This document shows, piece by piece, positions 7,369 through 17,865 of a DNA stretch of 64,000 nucleotides. The position numbers and the translations under genes are program-made. Below the pieces are notes generated by a model that saw only the letters and a list, made by a program, of their open reading frames with translations, ran no database searches and was not told where the DNA came from. This DNA is from Streptomyces sp. SCL15-4 (GTDB taxonomy: Bacteria; Actinomycetota; Actinomycetes; Streptomycetales; Streptomycetaceae), in contig NZ_JAOBTQ010000001.1 of NCBI RefSeq assembly GCF_033366695.1, positions 1,488,001 to 1,552,000 on the forward strand. The letters run 5' to 3'. How positions within the stretch are numbered: the stretch's first letter is position 1; each line of letters begins with the position of its first letter.

Positions 7369-7895
7369 TCGCGGCCCTGGCTCTCGTCGGGCTGCTCTGT
7401 GTGCTCGATCTGACCCTGACCCTCGGTGTGATCAAGCGCCTGCGCGAGCACACCGCGCTCCTCACCGACCTCAACGGCGGACCCGCCTCGATCAAACAGG
7501 GCGAGGAGGTCGGCGAGTTCACCGCGGCCACCGTCGACGGTGAGGCCCTGACCCGGGCCGAGCTGTCCGACGAGACCCTGGTCGCCTTCTTCTCGCCGAC
7601 CTGCGGGCCGTGCCAGGAGAAGATGCCGAAGTTCGTGGAGTACGTGAGCGCGCTGCCCGGCGGCCGGGACCGCGCCGTCGCCGTGGTGGTGGGCAAGCCG
7701 GAGGAGAGTGCCGGGTTCGTCGACGCCCTCAGCCCCGTCGCCCGCGTGGTCCGCGAGACCCCGGACGGCGTGCTCGGGGCCGCGTTCAAGGCCCGGGCCT
7801 ACCCGCTGGTGCTCGCGGTCGGCGCGGACCGCGAGGGACGGGTCGTGGTCCGCCGCGACCAGGTGGCGCTGGACCGGGCCGCGGTCGCCGCATGA
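7356..7895 (+). CDS. membrane-anchored thioredoxin-like protein (TlpA/MauD type)
   Basis: 179 residues, ATG 7356 with AAGGAGAA upstream, inside the end of the mauE-like gene. One N-terminal membrane anchor (about 2-25), a spacer, then a redoxin domain with LVAFFSPTCGPCQEKM: active-site CGPC at Cys83 and Cys86. The fold continues through VAVVVGKPEES and a cis-proline region (KARAYPLVLAVGAD). MauD/TlpA proteins act outside the membrane on substrate cysteines. Paired with MauE and a peptide of eight cysteines, it is the expected oxidase, isomerase or proof-reader of the peptide's disulfides. The stop overlaps the ABC transporter start (ATGA), so translation is coupled. Confidence 0.85.
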   Translation: MAFVIAALALVGLLCVLDLTLTLGVIKRLREHTALLTDLNGGPASIKQGEEVGEFTAATVDGEALTRAELSDETLVAFFSPTCGPCQEKMPKFVEYVSALPGGRDRAVAVVVGKPEESAGFVDALSPVARVVRETPDGVLGAAFKARAYPLVLAVGADREGRVVVRRDQVALDRAAVAA

Positions 7896-9742
7896 CCACC
7901 GCGACCAGCCCCGTCGGCCGCCGTCTCGCCGTCGCGGCCTCGCTCGCCCGGCGGGCCGCGCCCGGCACGCTCGGCCTGCATCTGGCGCTCACCCTGTTGG
8001 CGGCCGGCCTGCCGGTGGCCGCCACCTGGCTGACGAAGCTGCTGCTCGACGGGCTGGTCGGCACGGCCGCCAGGGGACATCTGCCGGCCCTGGGGGCCGC
8101 CTTGGCGCTGACCGGAATGGTGGCCGGGGTACAGCCGCAGGTGACGCAGTACCTGCGTGCCGAACTCGACCGGAAGATCGCTCTGCTGGCGCAGGACGAA
8201 CTGTTCCGGGCGGTGGAGGGCTTCGCGGGCCTGCGCCGGTTCGAGGACCCCGCCTTCCTCGACCGGCTGCGCCTCGCCCAGCGCCCGGGCGGCTCCCCGT
8301 ACGCGAACCAGGCCCTCGACGGCCTGCTCGGCGCGGTACGCGCCACCGTGACCGTGGTGGGTTTCCTCGGCTCGCTGCTGGTGCTCAGCCCGCCGATGGC
8401 GGCCGTGGTCCTGTGCGCCGGGGCGCCGACGCTGCTCGCGCAGGTGCTGCTGTCGCGGCGCCGGGCCCGGATGCTGTGGGACCTCGGGCCGGTGGAACGC
8501 CGGGAGATGTTCTACGGCGACCTGCTGTCCACCGTCGAGGCCGCCAAGGAGACCCGGCTCTTCGGCACCGGCCGGTTCTTCCGCGAGCGGATGGCCCGGG
8601 AGAAGCGCACGGCCAACGCGGCCAAGCGGGCCGTGGACCGCAGGGAGGTCCGCACCCAGGGCCTGCTCGCGCTGCTCGCCGCGACGGTGTCCGGCGGCGG
8701 CCTGCTGTGGGCCGTAGCCGCCGCGCGGACCGGCGCCCTCACGCCCGGGGACGTGACGGTCTTCGTGGCGGCGGTCGCCGGGGTGCAGGGCGCGCTGGCG
8801 TCGCTGGCCGCCGAGGCCGCCGCCGCGCACCAGGCGCTGCTGCTGCTCGATCACCATGTCGCGGTCACCTCGGCCGGCCCCGATCTGGTGCGGGCGCGCG
8901 GAGCGGTGCCGCCGCTGCGGACGGGCATCGAACTGCGGGACGTGTGGTTCCGCTACTCGCCGGACCACCCCTGGGTGCTGCGCGGGGTGAACCTGCGCAT
9001 CCCGCACGGCACCGCGCTGGCCCTGGTGGGCCTCAACGGCGCGGGAAAATCCACCCTGGTGAAGCTGCTGTGCCGGTTCTACGACCCGACCAAGGGCGCG
9101 GTCCTCTGGGACGGCGTGGACCTGCGCGAGCTGGACGTGGCCCGGCTGCGCGAGCGGATCGGCGCGGTCTTCCAGGACTACATGCACTACGACCTGACGG
9201 CGCACGAGAACATCGCCCTCGGCGACCTGGCCGTACTCGACGACGAGGACCGGGTACGGGCCGCCGCGGCCCGCGCCGGAATCCACGACCGTCTCGCCCG
9301 GCTGCCCTACGGCTACCGGACGTTGCTGTCGCGCATGTTCTTCATGGACACGGAGAAGGACGACCCGGCCAGCGGCGTGCTGCTGTCCGGCGGCGAGTGG
9401 CAGCGGGTGGCGCTCGCCCGCGCGTTCCTGCGGGACTCCCGTGACCTGATGATCCTGGACGAGCCGTCGGCAGGTCTGGACGCCGAGGCCGAGCACGAGA
9501 TCCACACCTCGCTGCGCCGCGCCCGGCGGGGCCGCACCAGCCTGCTGATCTCGCACCGCCTGGGCGCGGTGCGGGACGCGGACCGGATCGTGGTCCTCGC
9601 CCGGGGGCGCGTCGCGGAGCAGGGGACGCACGCCGCGCTGCTCGCCCGGGGCGGCACGTACGCCCGGCTGTTCGGACTGCAGGCCCAGGGCTACCGCGGC
9701 GCGTGCGACGACACCGCCGCGCTCACCGGAGGCGGATCGTGA
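7892..9742 (+). CDS. ABC exporter, fused permease and ATPase, probably for the Cys-rich peptide
   Basis: 616 residues, ATG 7892 overlapping the previous stop by 4 nt. An N-terminal six-helix exporter domain (about 20-320) is followed by an ATPase: Walker A GLNGAGKST near 380, Q-loop VFQDYMHYD, signature LSGGEWQRVALARA near 497, Walker B LMILDEPSAGLD near 520, and H-loop LLISHRLG. It is a type IV (MsbA-like) half-transporter working as a homodimer. It lacks the N-terminal C39 peptidase domain found in many bacteriocin exporters, which fits the separate signal peptidase encoded next. Its operon position makes the Cys-rich peptide the likely cargo. Confidence 0.88.
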   Translation: MTTATSPVGRRLAVAASLARRAAPGTLGLHLALTLLAAGLPVAATWLTKLLLDGLVGTAARGHLPALGAALALTGMVAGVQPQVTQYLRAELDRKIALLAQDELFRAVEGFAGLRRFEDPAFLDRLRLAQRPGGSPYANQALDGLLGAVRATVTVVGFLGSLLVLSPPMAAVVLCAGAPTLLAQVLLSRRRARMLWDLGPVERREMFYGDLLSTVEAAKETRLFGTGRFFRERMAREKRTANAAKRAVDRREVRTQGLLALLAATVSGGGLLWAVAAARTGALTPGDVTVFVAAVAGVQGALASLAAEAAAAHQALLLLDHHVAVTSAGPDLVRARGAVPPLRTGIELRDVWFRYSPDHPWVLRGVNLRIPHGTALALVGLNGAGKSTLVKLLCRFYDPTKGAVLWDGVDLRELDVARLRERIGAVFQDYMHYDLTAHENIALGDLAVLDDEDRVRAAAARAGIHDRLARLPYGYRTLLSRMFFMDTEKDDPASGVLLSGGEWQRVALARAFLRDSRDLMILDEPSAGLDAEAEHEIHTSLRRARRGRTSLLISHRLGAVRDADRIVVLARGRVAEQGTHAALLARGGTYARLFGLQAQGYRGACDDTAALTGGGS

Positions 9743-10317
9743 ACCGTGCCGTGCTCGCTCTCGCCCTCGGTGGCCTCGCCGTGGCGGCGCTGTCCGCCGC
9801 GGCCCGCCGGATGCGCCGGAGCCTGGTGTCCGTGACCGTGCGCGGCCGGAGCATGGAACCGACGTACCGCGACGGCGACCGCGTCCTGGTGCGGCGCGGC
9901 GGCCCGCTCGCGCGGGGCCGGGTGGTCGTGGTGGAGCGCCTGCCGTTCGAGGCGCGGCGGCCCGCGCCGCCCGGGCAGCCGGGTCCGGGCCCCACCTGGC
10001 TGATCAAGCGGGTGGCGGCGGTGCCGGGCGACCCGGTCCCCCGCGCCCTCGGCCCGGCCCTCGCGGCGGCCCCGCAGGACCTGGTGCCCCCGGGCGGGCT
10101 CGTCCTGCTCGGCGACAACCCGGACGTCAGCCAGGACTCGCGCCGCATGGGCTTCTTCCCGGCCGACGCGGTCCTCGGGGTGGTCGTACGGTCGCGTCGA
10201 GCGGGCGGCGGCGACCCCGCGAGCCGCGCCCGCGCGACCGGTTTCAGTCCACCAGTCCGAGGCGGACGGCGGCCACTCCCGCCTCGAACCGGCTGGAGGC
10301 GCCGAGTTTCTCCATGA
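9739..10317 (+). CDS. S26 type I signal peptidase, cluster-specific
   Basis: 192 residues from GTG 9739, overlapping the ABC stop by 4 nt (GTGA). One N-terminal membrane segment (about 3-22), then S26 box B with GRSMEPTY (nucleophile Ser38), box D LIKRVAAVPGD (general base Lys90), and box E LGDNPDVSQDSRRMGFF. The catalytic dyad is intact. An extra signal peptidase in an operon with a small peptide, its exporter and redox partners is presumably dedicated to removing the peptide's leader (RVEAAAG site). The arginine/proline-rich C-terminal 40 residues look non-conserved and are read through the end of the convergent LuxR gene (74-bp overlap). Confidence 0.87.
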   Translation: MNRAVLALALGGLAVAALSAAARRMRRSLVSVTVRGRSMEPTYRDGDRVLVRRGGPLARGRVVVVERLPFEARRPAPPGQPGPGPTWLIKRVAAVPGDPVPRALGPALAAAPQDLVPPGGLVLLGDNPDVSQDSRRMGFFPADAVLGVVVRSRRAGGGDPASRARATGFSPPVRGGRRPLPPRTGWRRRVSP

Positions 10318-11254
10318 TCTGGCGCATCAGGCGGCGCAGGGTGCGGTCGGAACAGTCCAGCCGGCGGGCGATGGTGTCGTCCTTGGCGCCGGTGGCCAGC
10401 AGCGCCAGCACCTCACGTTCGAGCGCGGACAGCTCCGGCCCGGTGCGACCCGGCCCGGCGGGCGGCCCGGTGTGCGGCCGGGCGAGGTCCCAGGCGTGCA
10501 GGAAGACCCGGGCGAAGCACTGCGCCACGGGCCTGCTGTGCAGGATGACGTCCCCGCCCTCGCCCCGGGGACCGGCCCCCACCCCGATGACCACGACCGC
10601 GCGGTCCATGATGTTCATGTGCAGCGGCACCGTCGCCGCGACCCGCACCTCGGCCCCGGCGTCGATCAGCGCGTGCAGATAGCGGGCCGGCGCGGCGGAG
10701 CGCACCGCCTGCTGAGAGGTCAGCACGCGCATGCGGACGCCGCCGGCCGCCATCTCCAGGTCTCGTACGAGGCTGGCGTCCAGGACGCGCGCACCGGGGA
10801 AGGTGTTGCGCATCGCCAGGAACTCCTCCCGGCTGAGGGCGTCCAGTTCCTCCAGCCGCTGCCGGGTGCGCTCGCGGTCGGTGAAGAACTCCGTCTCCAC
10901 GGTTTCCCGGGCACCGGTGCCGGGCCGCGGGGCCGCCAGCAGGGACAGTACGTCGTCCAGCGCCCGGGCGTCCCGGCCGAGCCCCTCGACCGTCTCCCGC
11001 AGCCGGCGCCGTTGCTCGGCGACGACGTGCCGCAGGGCGCGCTCCGGTGGGCTGAGCCGTGTCCCGCTCGGGTCCAAGAGCCGCCGCTCCGCCAGCCACC
11101 GCGTCAGTTCGGCGGAGAGGCCCCGCAGTTCCTCCTGTTCGGCGTCGTGCCGCGCACCCGATGTCTCGATCCGCTCCACCATGGCCAGGTAGGCCTCCTT
11201 CGCCTCGGAGTCCGTCGGCCGCCGGCCCCGCGAAGGGTTCTCCCGCGCACGCAT
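10244..11254 (-). CDS. LuxR-family regulator (paralogue 2), flanking the peptide cluster
   Basis: 336 residues if ATG 11254 is used; ATG 11182 has a better ribosome site (AAGGAGG, 11 bp) and would give 312 residues. Central region: VLDASLVRDLEMAAGGVRMRVLTS and AEVRVAATVPLHMNIMDRAVVVIG, a ligand-type domain shared with paralogue 1. C-terminal LuxR helix-turn-helix: ALEREVLALLATGAKDDTIARR and LDCSDRTLRRLMRQIMEKLGASSRFEAGVAAVRLGLVD (split here at residue boundaries). It faces the operon convergently, its 3' end overlapping the signal peptidase by 74 bp, so antisense interference is possible. The repeat array at 11331-11790 lies directly upstream of its start. Confidence 0.83.
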   Translation of the reverse strand: MRARENPSRGRRPTDSEAKEAYLAMVERIETSGARHDAEQEELRGLSAELTRWLAERRLLDPSGTRLSPPERALRHVVAEQRRRLRETVEGLGRDARALDDVLSLLAAPRPGTGARETVETEFFTDRERTRQRLEELDALSREEFLAMRNTFPGARVLDASLVRDLEMAAGGVRMRVLTSQQAVRSAAPARYLHALIDAGAEVRVAATVPLHMNIMDRAVVVIGVGAGPRGEGGDVILHSRPVAQCFARVFLHAWDLARPHTGPPAGPGRTGPELSALEREVLALLATGAKDDTIARRLDCSDRTLRRLMRQIMEKLGASSRFEAGVAAVRLGLVD

Positions 11255-11330
11255 GCGCGCACGATACGGGCGGCTCGCACCGGAGGCCAGAGCGGTCACC
11301 CGGCGACGGCGGCGGCTCACGCCCGGGAAC

Positions 11331-11790
11331 GCACACACGACGGCGGCGGCCCCGGCGGGGAGCGGACGTACGGCGGCGGAGCCGACCGAAAGCGCACATG
11401 CCGACGACGGGTCCCTCCGGGAGTGGATACGCCGACGGCGGACCTGGCCGAGCACACACACGCGACGAAAGACCTGCCCAAGAACGCACGCGCCGAAGGC
11501 AGGCCCGGACGAGAGCCGGCGCGACGGAGGCGGCCCTGGCCGGGAGCGGACGCGCGGCGGCGGACCTGCCCGGAAGCGCACACGTCGACGACGAGTCCGG
11601 CCGGGAGTGGATACGCCGACGACGGACCTGGCCGAGTACACACGCGACCACAGACCTGACCAAGAACGCACGCGCCGAAGGCAGGTTCGGACGAGAGCGG
11701 ACGCGTCGGCGGCAGGCCCGGCCTGAGAGCGGACACGACGGCGGCGGGCCTGGCCGGGAGCGGACGTGCCGGTTTCGGCCAGGGTGGTCG
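11331..11790. repeat. degenerate ~30-bp tandem repeat array with ~184-bp higher-order period
   Basis: About 14-15 imperfect units of 28-33 bp (mostly 30), loosely RGACCTGGCCGRGAGYGSAY-ACGCSGACG. Examples of the recurring AGYG core sit at 11361, 11391, 11422, 11451, 11481, 11512, 11545, 11575, 11606, 11635, 11663, 11694, 11726 and 11759. A block around 11401-11515 recurs at about 11586-11700 with few changes (both contain GAGTGGATACGCCGAC and AAGAACGCACGCGCCGAAGG), showing a second-level duplication. Units near 30 nt keep frame, so reading frames stay open across it, but the encoded Arg/Gly/Pro-rich decapeptides do not look like a gene. The stretch 11255-12030 holds no other gene apart from the leader of the M28 gene. 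Confidence 0.8.
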
Positions 11791-12030
11791 GCGGGCCGGG
11801 GCCGTTAACCTCGTGGCCGCCCGCCCGGTTTCTCGGGGCCCCGGCACGTCCGTCCGGCACCCTCGCCGCGCAGGCGCCTGCCGGAAGGGCGGGCGGGAGC
11901 CGTTGATCCGGCCGGTCTCGCACGCCCATGATTGCCGAGAGCTTGGCATGCGCATGCTCATCAGAGTGTCGCGGTGCGGCTCACCCGAGCCCGCCGCACA
12001 CCCGACGTTTCCTCCACCCCACAAGGAGAC

Positions 12031-13791
12031 ATGGTGCTACGACCACGAAGACTGTCCCTGGCGGGCCTGGCACTGGCCACGGCCGCCGCGGGCCTCACCC
12101 TGCTGCCCGCGAGCGCCGAGGCGGCCCCCGCAGGCCACCCGGCCACGGCGACCCACTCCCCCGCCCTGACCGCCGCCGCGCCCGACATCGACGTCACCAA
12201 GGTGCAGGCACACCTCACCGAGCTGAACGCCATAGCGACCCGCAACGGCGGCAACCGCCGGTCCACCGGCCAGGGTTACCGCGACTCGGTCGCCTACGTG
12301 AAGGGCAAGCTCCAGGCGGCCGGTTACACCGTCACCGAGCAGGCCTGCACCTCCGGCTGCACCAGCGGCGCCGGCCCCAACCTGATCGCCGAGTGGCCCC
12401 GCGGCGACGCGTCGAAGGTGTACATGTTCGGCTCCCACCTGGACGGTGTCTCCGCCGGGCCCGGCATCAACGACAACGGCTCCGGCAGCGCCACCCTCCT
12501 GGAGGTCGCGCTGAAACTGGCCCAGACCGACCCGTCCATGGCGGCGCGCGTCCGCTTCGGCTGGTGGACGGACGAGGAGCAGGGCCTGAACGGATCCGAC
12601 TTCTACGTCCGTTCGCTGACCTCCGCCCAGCGCTCGGCGATCAAGGCGTACTACAACTTCGACATGGTCGCCTCGCCCAACGGCGGCTACTTCATCAACC
12701 ACATCACCTCCGCCGCCGCCGCGCCGATGAAGGCGTACTGGGACTCGCTGAACCTCCAGCCCGAGGAGAACACCGAGGGCGCGGGCCGCTCCGACGACTA
12801 CTCCTTCGAGAACTACGGCATCCCGACCTCCGGTTACGCCATGGGCGCGAGCGCCCGCAAGACCTCGGCGCAGGCGGCCAAGTGGGGCGGCACGGCGGGC
12901 GCCGCGTACGACGGCTGCTATCACTCCTCGTGCGACACCACGAGCAACATCAACGCCACCGGGCTGAACCGCAGCGCGGACGGTGTCGCCTACACGCTGT
13001 GGAAGCAGGCGGTCTCGGACACCGCCCCGGCGAACGACTTCTCGGTCTCGGTGAATCCGGCCACCGGCAGCACGGACCCGGGCACCTCGCTGACCACCAC
13101 CGTGTCCACGGCCACCACCGGCGGCTCGGCACAGACGGTGAACCTGTCCGCCTCGGGCGCACCGGCGGGCGTCACGGTCTCCTTCAGCCCGGCCTCGGTG
13201 ACCTCCGGCGCCTCGTCCACGGCGACGGTCTCCGTCGGCGCCTCCGTGCCGCCGGGCACGTATCCGCTCGCCTTCACCGGCACCGGCACCGCCACGCACA
13301 GCGCGTCGTACACGCTGACCGTCAAGGGCGCCGGCGGTTGCACACCGTCCCAGGTGATCTCCAACGGCGGCTTCGAGAACGGTACGACGCCGTGGACGGG
13401 TGACACCGGCGCGATCGGCACGTTCAGCGGCCAGTCGGCGCACTCCGGGTCCCGGTACGCCTGGCTTGCGGGGTACGGCTACGCGGCGACCGACAGCGTC
13501 GGCCAGACGATGACCGTGCCGGCGGGCTGCGCGAAGGCGACCCTGAAGTACTGGCTGCACATCGACACCGCCGAGTCGGGCACGACGGTGTACGACACCT
13601 TCCAGGTCAAGGTGAACGGCACCGCGAAGCAGACGTACTCCAACGCCGACGCGGCCACCGGGTACACCGAACGCGCCTTGGACCTGAGCCAGTACGCCGG
13701 CCAGCAGATCACGCTGACGTTCACGGCCACCGAGGACTCCGGCCTCCAGAGCAGCTTCGTCATCGACGACGCCACCCTGACGACCGGCTGA
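12031..13791 (+). CDS. secreted M28-family aminopeptidase with beta-sandwich and C-terminal accessory domains
   Basis: 586 residues, ATG 12031 with ACAAGGAGA. Signal peptide about 1-32. Zinc peptidase domain about 55-335: [19 protein letters not shown] gives His136 and bridging Asp148; [11 protein letters not shown] gives the catalytic/metal glutamates 182-183; [11 protein letters not shown] and [14 protein letters not shown] follow. This is the S. griseus aminopeptidase type, releasing N-terminal hydrophobic residues from peptides outside the cell. Residues about 340-440 form an Ig-like repeat ([16 protein letters not shown] to YTLTV). The last 140 residues, from [13 protein letters not shown], resemble a P-domain or carbohydrate-binding jelly-roll. 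It shares a bidirectional terminator with the facing CE1 gene. Confidence 0.9.
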   Translation: MVLRPRRLSLAGLALATAAAGLTLLPASAEAAPAGHPATATHSPALTAAAPDIDVTKVQAHLTELNAIATRNGGNRRSTGQGYRDSVAYVKGKLQAAGYTVTEQACTSGCTSGAGPNLIAEWPRGDASKVYMFGSHLDGVSAGPGINDNGSGSATLLEVALKLAQTDPSMAARVRFGWWTDEEQGLNGSDFYVRSLTSAQRSAIKAYYNFDMVASPNGGYFINHITSAAAAPMKAYWDSLNLQPEENTEGAGRSDDYSFENYGIPTSGYAMGASARKTSAQAAKWGGTAGAAYDGCYHSSCDTTSNINATGLNRSADGVAYTLWKQAVSDTAPANDFSVSVNPATGSTDPGTSLTTTVSTATTGGSAQTVNLSASGAPAGVTVSFSPASVTSGASSTATVSVGASVPPGTYPLAFTGTGTATHSASYTLTVKGAGGCTPSQVISNGGFENGTTPWTGDTGAIGTFSGQSAHSGSRYAWLAGYGYAATDSVGQTMTVPAGCAKATLKYWLHIDTAESGTTVYDTFQVKVNGTAKQTYSNADAATGYTERALDLSQYAGQQITLTFTATEDSGLQSSFVIDDATLTTG

Positions 13792-13814
13792 CCGCACCGC
13801 TCCCCGCACATGCC

Positions 13815-13850
13815 CGGGGCCGGTTCCGGACACCTCCGGAACCGGCCCCG
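13815..13850. terminator. bidirectional hairpin terminator, 15-bp perfect stem
   Basis: CGGGGCCGGTTCCGG (13815-13829) and CCGGAACCGGCCCCG (13836-13850), 6-nt loop. It sits between convergent genes, 24 bp after the M28 stop and 48 bp beyond the CE1 stop. Confidence 0.85.
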
Positions 13851-13897
13851 ACCCGCGGAACCGTCACCCCTCTACCACAGCCCGGCCCCACGACGTG

Positions 13898-15268
13898 TCA
13901 CTGGAACTGTGCGAAGAACCTCCAGATCTCTGTCTTGGTCCAGGTGGTGACGCCGCTCTCGCCGGAGGAGCCGTCGACCGGTCCGGGGATGTGGTCCCCG
14001 TCGAACGCGGCCCACTGGACCGGGTATCCGGCACGGCAGCCCGAGTAGGTGGTGGTGATGTGCGTCCGGCTGCCCGGCGCGGGCTCGCGCGGGCTCTGGG
14101 CGGTGCAGCCGTTGTTGCCCACGAACCTGTCGCGCAGGGACCGTCCTTGCGCGATGTTGAGCACGGAGTCGCTGATGCCGTGGATCCCGAAGTAGGCGAT
14201 GGGCTGGGTGCCGCCGCTGCATCCGCTGATCTCGGCGCCGGACATGACCGCGACGGCCCTGAAGACGGTGGCCCGGCTGCACGCGAGTGCGTAGCTCATG
14301 CCGCCGCCCCAGCTGAATCCGGTGGCGAAACGCTGCGCCGGGTTGACGCAGAGGCCGCCCTCGATGTACCGGATCATGTCGTCGACGAAGGTGACGTCCT
14401 CACCGCCGGAGTTGGCCCAGCCGTTGCCGAGGCCCTGGGGGGCGACAAGGATCGCGCTGTTGTCCGACTGCTCCTGCTGGCCGTAGTAGGACCACGCGCT
14501 TCCGCTCGTGCCGCCCGAGGCGACGTCGCCGGCGGTTCCGCCCCGCCAGTGGAACGCGAAGATCAGCCGGTAGCGGTGGCTGCTGTCGTAGTCGGCGGGA
14601 ACCCTCAGGATGAAGCTGCGGCTCTTGCCACCGCTCTGGATCGTGTGCGTACCGCTCGCCAGAGCCGGGGCGCTGCCGCATCCGCCGCCGCCACCGGACG
14701 ACAGTTTGACCATCTGCCACTGCTGGTTGGCGCCGCCCCAGTCGGAGTACTGGACGACGCTGCCGCCGTCGGCGGTGGAGGCGCCCTGCACCTCCACCGC
14801 CTTGCCGCTGGAGCGGTTGATCAGCCGGACGTGGCCCGCGTCGGAGTCGGCCAGGCGGAACTGCTGGTTGGCCCCGTTGTGGTCGGCCCACTGCTGGATC
14901 GCGGCACCGTCCGCGGCCGAGGCGCCGGCCACGTCGAGGACCTTGCCCGAATGCCGGGCCTTGAGACGGTAGAAGCCGTCACCGGAGTCCACGAACTGCC
15001 ACTGCTGGTTGGTTCCGTCGTTGCGCGTCCACTGGCTGACGCGCGCGCCGTCGGCGGTGGACGCGCCGGAGACGTCCAGTGCCTTGCCGCTGTTGCGATT
15101 GACCAGCACGTACCAGGCGTTGGTGTCCACCGTCGCCGCCTCGGCGGGCGTCGGATGCACCGCGGCGAGCATGCCGACCGCGAGCGCCGTCGCCACCACG
15201 GAGGCGACCCGGGACCACCAGCGGTGTTGTCGCGGAGTGGCGGGAGGAGCCGCACCGCAGATCCTCAT
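13898..15268 (-). CDS. secreted feruloyl/acetyl-esterase-like CE1 enzyme with N-terminal ricin-type lectin domain
   Basis: 456 residues, ATG 15268 with AAAGGAAAGG upstream. Signal peptide about 1-44. Residues about 48-185 are a ricin-B trefoil (three copies ending in NQQWQF, NQQFRL and NQQWQM), likely binding xylan or galactosides. After a GGGGG linker comes an alpha/beta-hydrolase of the feruloyl esterase/LpqC/PHB-depolymerase type: SRSFILRVPADYD, FAFHWRGG, the nucleophile elbow GFSWGGGMSYALAC, GIHGISD (acid) and a late FDGDHIPG (His). It probably frees ferulate or acetyl side groups from arabinoxylan, working with the xylanases alongside. The ricin module lies N-terminal, whereas in the GH10 gene next door it is C-terminal. 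Confidence 0.85.
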   Translation of the reverse strand: MRICGAAPPATPRQHRWWSRVASVVATALAVGMLAAVHPTPAEAATVDTNAWYVLVNRNSGKALDVSGASTADGARVSQWTRNDGTNQQWQFVDSGDGFYRLKARHSGKVLDVAGASAADGAAIQQWADHNGANQQFRLADSDAGHVRLINRSSGKAVEVQGASTADGGSVVQYSDWGGANQQWQMVKLSSGGGGGCGSAPALASGTHTIQSGGKSRSFILRVPADYDSSHRYRLIFAFHWRGGTAGDVASGGTSGSAWSYYGQQEQSDNSAILVAPQGLGNGWANSGGEDVTFVDDMIRYIEGGLCVNPAQRFATGFSWGGGMSYALACSRATVFRAVAVMSGAEISGCSGGTQPIAYFGIHGISDSVLNIAQGRSLRDRFVGNNGCTAQSPREPAPGSRTHITTTYSGCRAGYPVQWAAFDGDHIPGPVDGSSGESGVTTWTKTEIWRFFAQFQ

Positions 15269-15299
15269 CGGCTCGCCCTTTCCTTTGTGGCCAGAACCA

Positions 15300-16905
<1,606 letters not shown>

Positions 16906-16934
16906 TAGGGCCGGTTTCCCAGACAGGGATGATT

Positions 16935-16962
16935 GAGGTTTTGACGGTGGACCGTCAACCTC
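16935..16962 (-). terminator. hairpin between xlnC and xlnA
   Basis: TTGACGGT (16941-16948) and ACCGTCAA (16951-16958), extended by GAGG/CCTC across a TT bulge. It lies 40 bp beyond the xlnC stop, so it most likely ends the xlnC transcript; it is about 190 bp upstream of xlnA. Confidence 0.6.
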
Positions 16963-17002
16963 TCCCGCAGGGAAAGTTGTCGGCCGTTCGCTCGGACAGG
17001 GA

Positions 17003-17728
17003 TCAGCCGCTGACCGTGATGGTCGAGCTTCCGCTGCTCTGGTAACCCTCGGTGGCCATGATCATGTAGTACTTGAACTGGCCCAGGTTCATGCCCGCGC
17101 GCGCCCAGGCGTCGAAGTGGTTGCCGGTGGTGATGGTGCCGGAGCCACTGGTCACCTTCGACTGCCGGACGCTCCAGTACTGGTCGAAGGTGCGGGTGCC
17201 CTCGACGGAGGGGGCGTTGTACCGCGTCGTCTTGTAGATGTCGTACGTGCCGCCGTCGCTGTAGACGGTGCCCCGGTACTCGCCGGTCGGCCGGTAGCTG
17301 CCCCAGTTGTCGACGATGTAGTACTCCACCAGCGGGTTCGACGTCCAGCCGTAGAGGCAGCCGTAGCCGTTGCCCGACGGGTTGAAGTAGCCGGTGTAGC
17401 GGACCGTCCTGCGCCCGCCGGTGTTCCAGCCCTTGCCGGCGACGAAGTTGCCGCAGTTCGTCCACCGCGTGCTGTAACCGCCGCCGCCGTTCAGCGTCAT
17501 GGAGACGGAGCCGCCGCCGTCGGTCCAGAACGAGTAGTACATGCCGTCGTAGCCGGTCTGACTGGTGGTGATGGTGGTGGCGGCGTGGGCGGTGCCGGGC
17601 AGCAGCAGTCCGGTCGCGGTGGCGAGCGCGACGGTTCCGGCACCGCCGAGGAAGCCTCGCCGGCTCAAGCCGCCGAGGGGAGCGGGGTTCTGCTGGGTCT
17701 GGTGCTGCTGCGTGCCGTCCTGCTGCAT
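17003..17728 (-). CDS. xlnC: Tat-exported GH11 endo-1,4-beta-xylanase
   Basis: 241 residues, ATG 17728 preceded by GGGAGGA. The leader begins MQQDGTQQ, has the twin-arginine motif LSRRGFLGG at 21-29, and is cleaved near TAHA-A (49/50). This agrees with S. lividans XlnC, a Tat substrate. GH11 domain: [12 protein letters not shown], nucleophile PLVEYYIVD (Glu135), thumb region near RYNAPSVEG, acid/base ATEGYQSSG (Glu227). It ends at TITVSG with no binding module. Export in folded form separates it from the Sec-exported enzymes in this window. Palindromic TTTCG/CGAAA sites lie upstream. A longer upstream reading frame is only the GC-rich shadow. Confidence 0.96.
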   Translation of the reverse strand: MQQDGTQQHQTQQNPAPLGGLSRRGFLGGAGTVALATATGLLLPGTAHAATTITTSQTGYDGMYYSFWTDGGGSVSMTLNGGGGYSTRWTNCGNFVAGKGWNTGGRRTVRYTGYFNPSGNGYGCLYGWTSNPLVEYYIVDNWGSYRPTGEYRGTVYSDGGTYDIYKTTRYNAPSVEGTRTFDQYWSVRQSKVTSGSGTITTGNHFDAWARAGMNLGQFKYYMIMATEGYQSSGSSTITVSG

Positions 17729-17865
17729 GCGTCCTCCCGATGAAGGCTGGTGGGGGCAGGCGGCTGCTGCCGCCCGCGGCCTGGCACGGAACACGGCGTG
17801 GGCCGCGCGCGGCCGTGCCGTTCGGTGGCCACAGTTTTCGGAGAACGCCATGACCCTGTCAACAG

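Noticed and set aside
11331..11790. CRISPR array
   Set aside because: The units are imperfect and contiguous, with no unique spacers between identical repeats, and no cas gene is present.
11255..11929. N-terminal extension of the LuxR gene at 10244 through the repeat array
   Set aside because: The extension is only translated repeats (Arg/Gly/Pro decapeptides) with no ribosome site at the far start, and the homologue at 3096 has no such extension.
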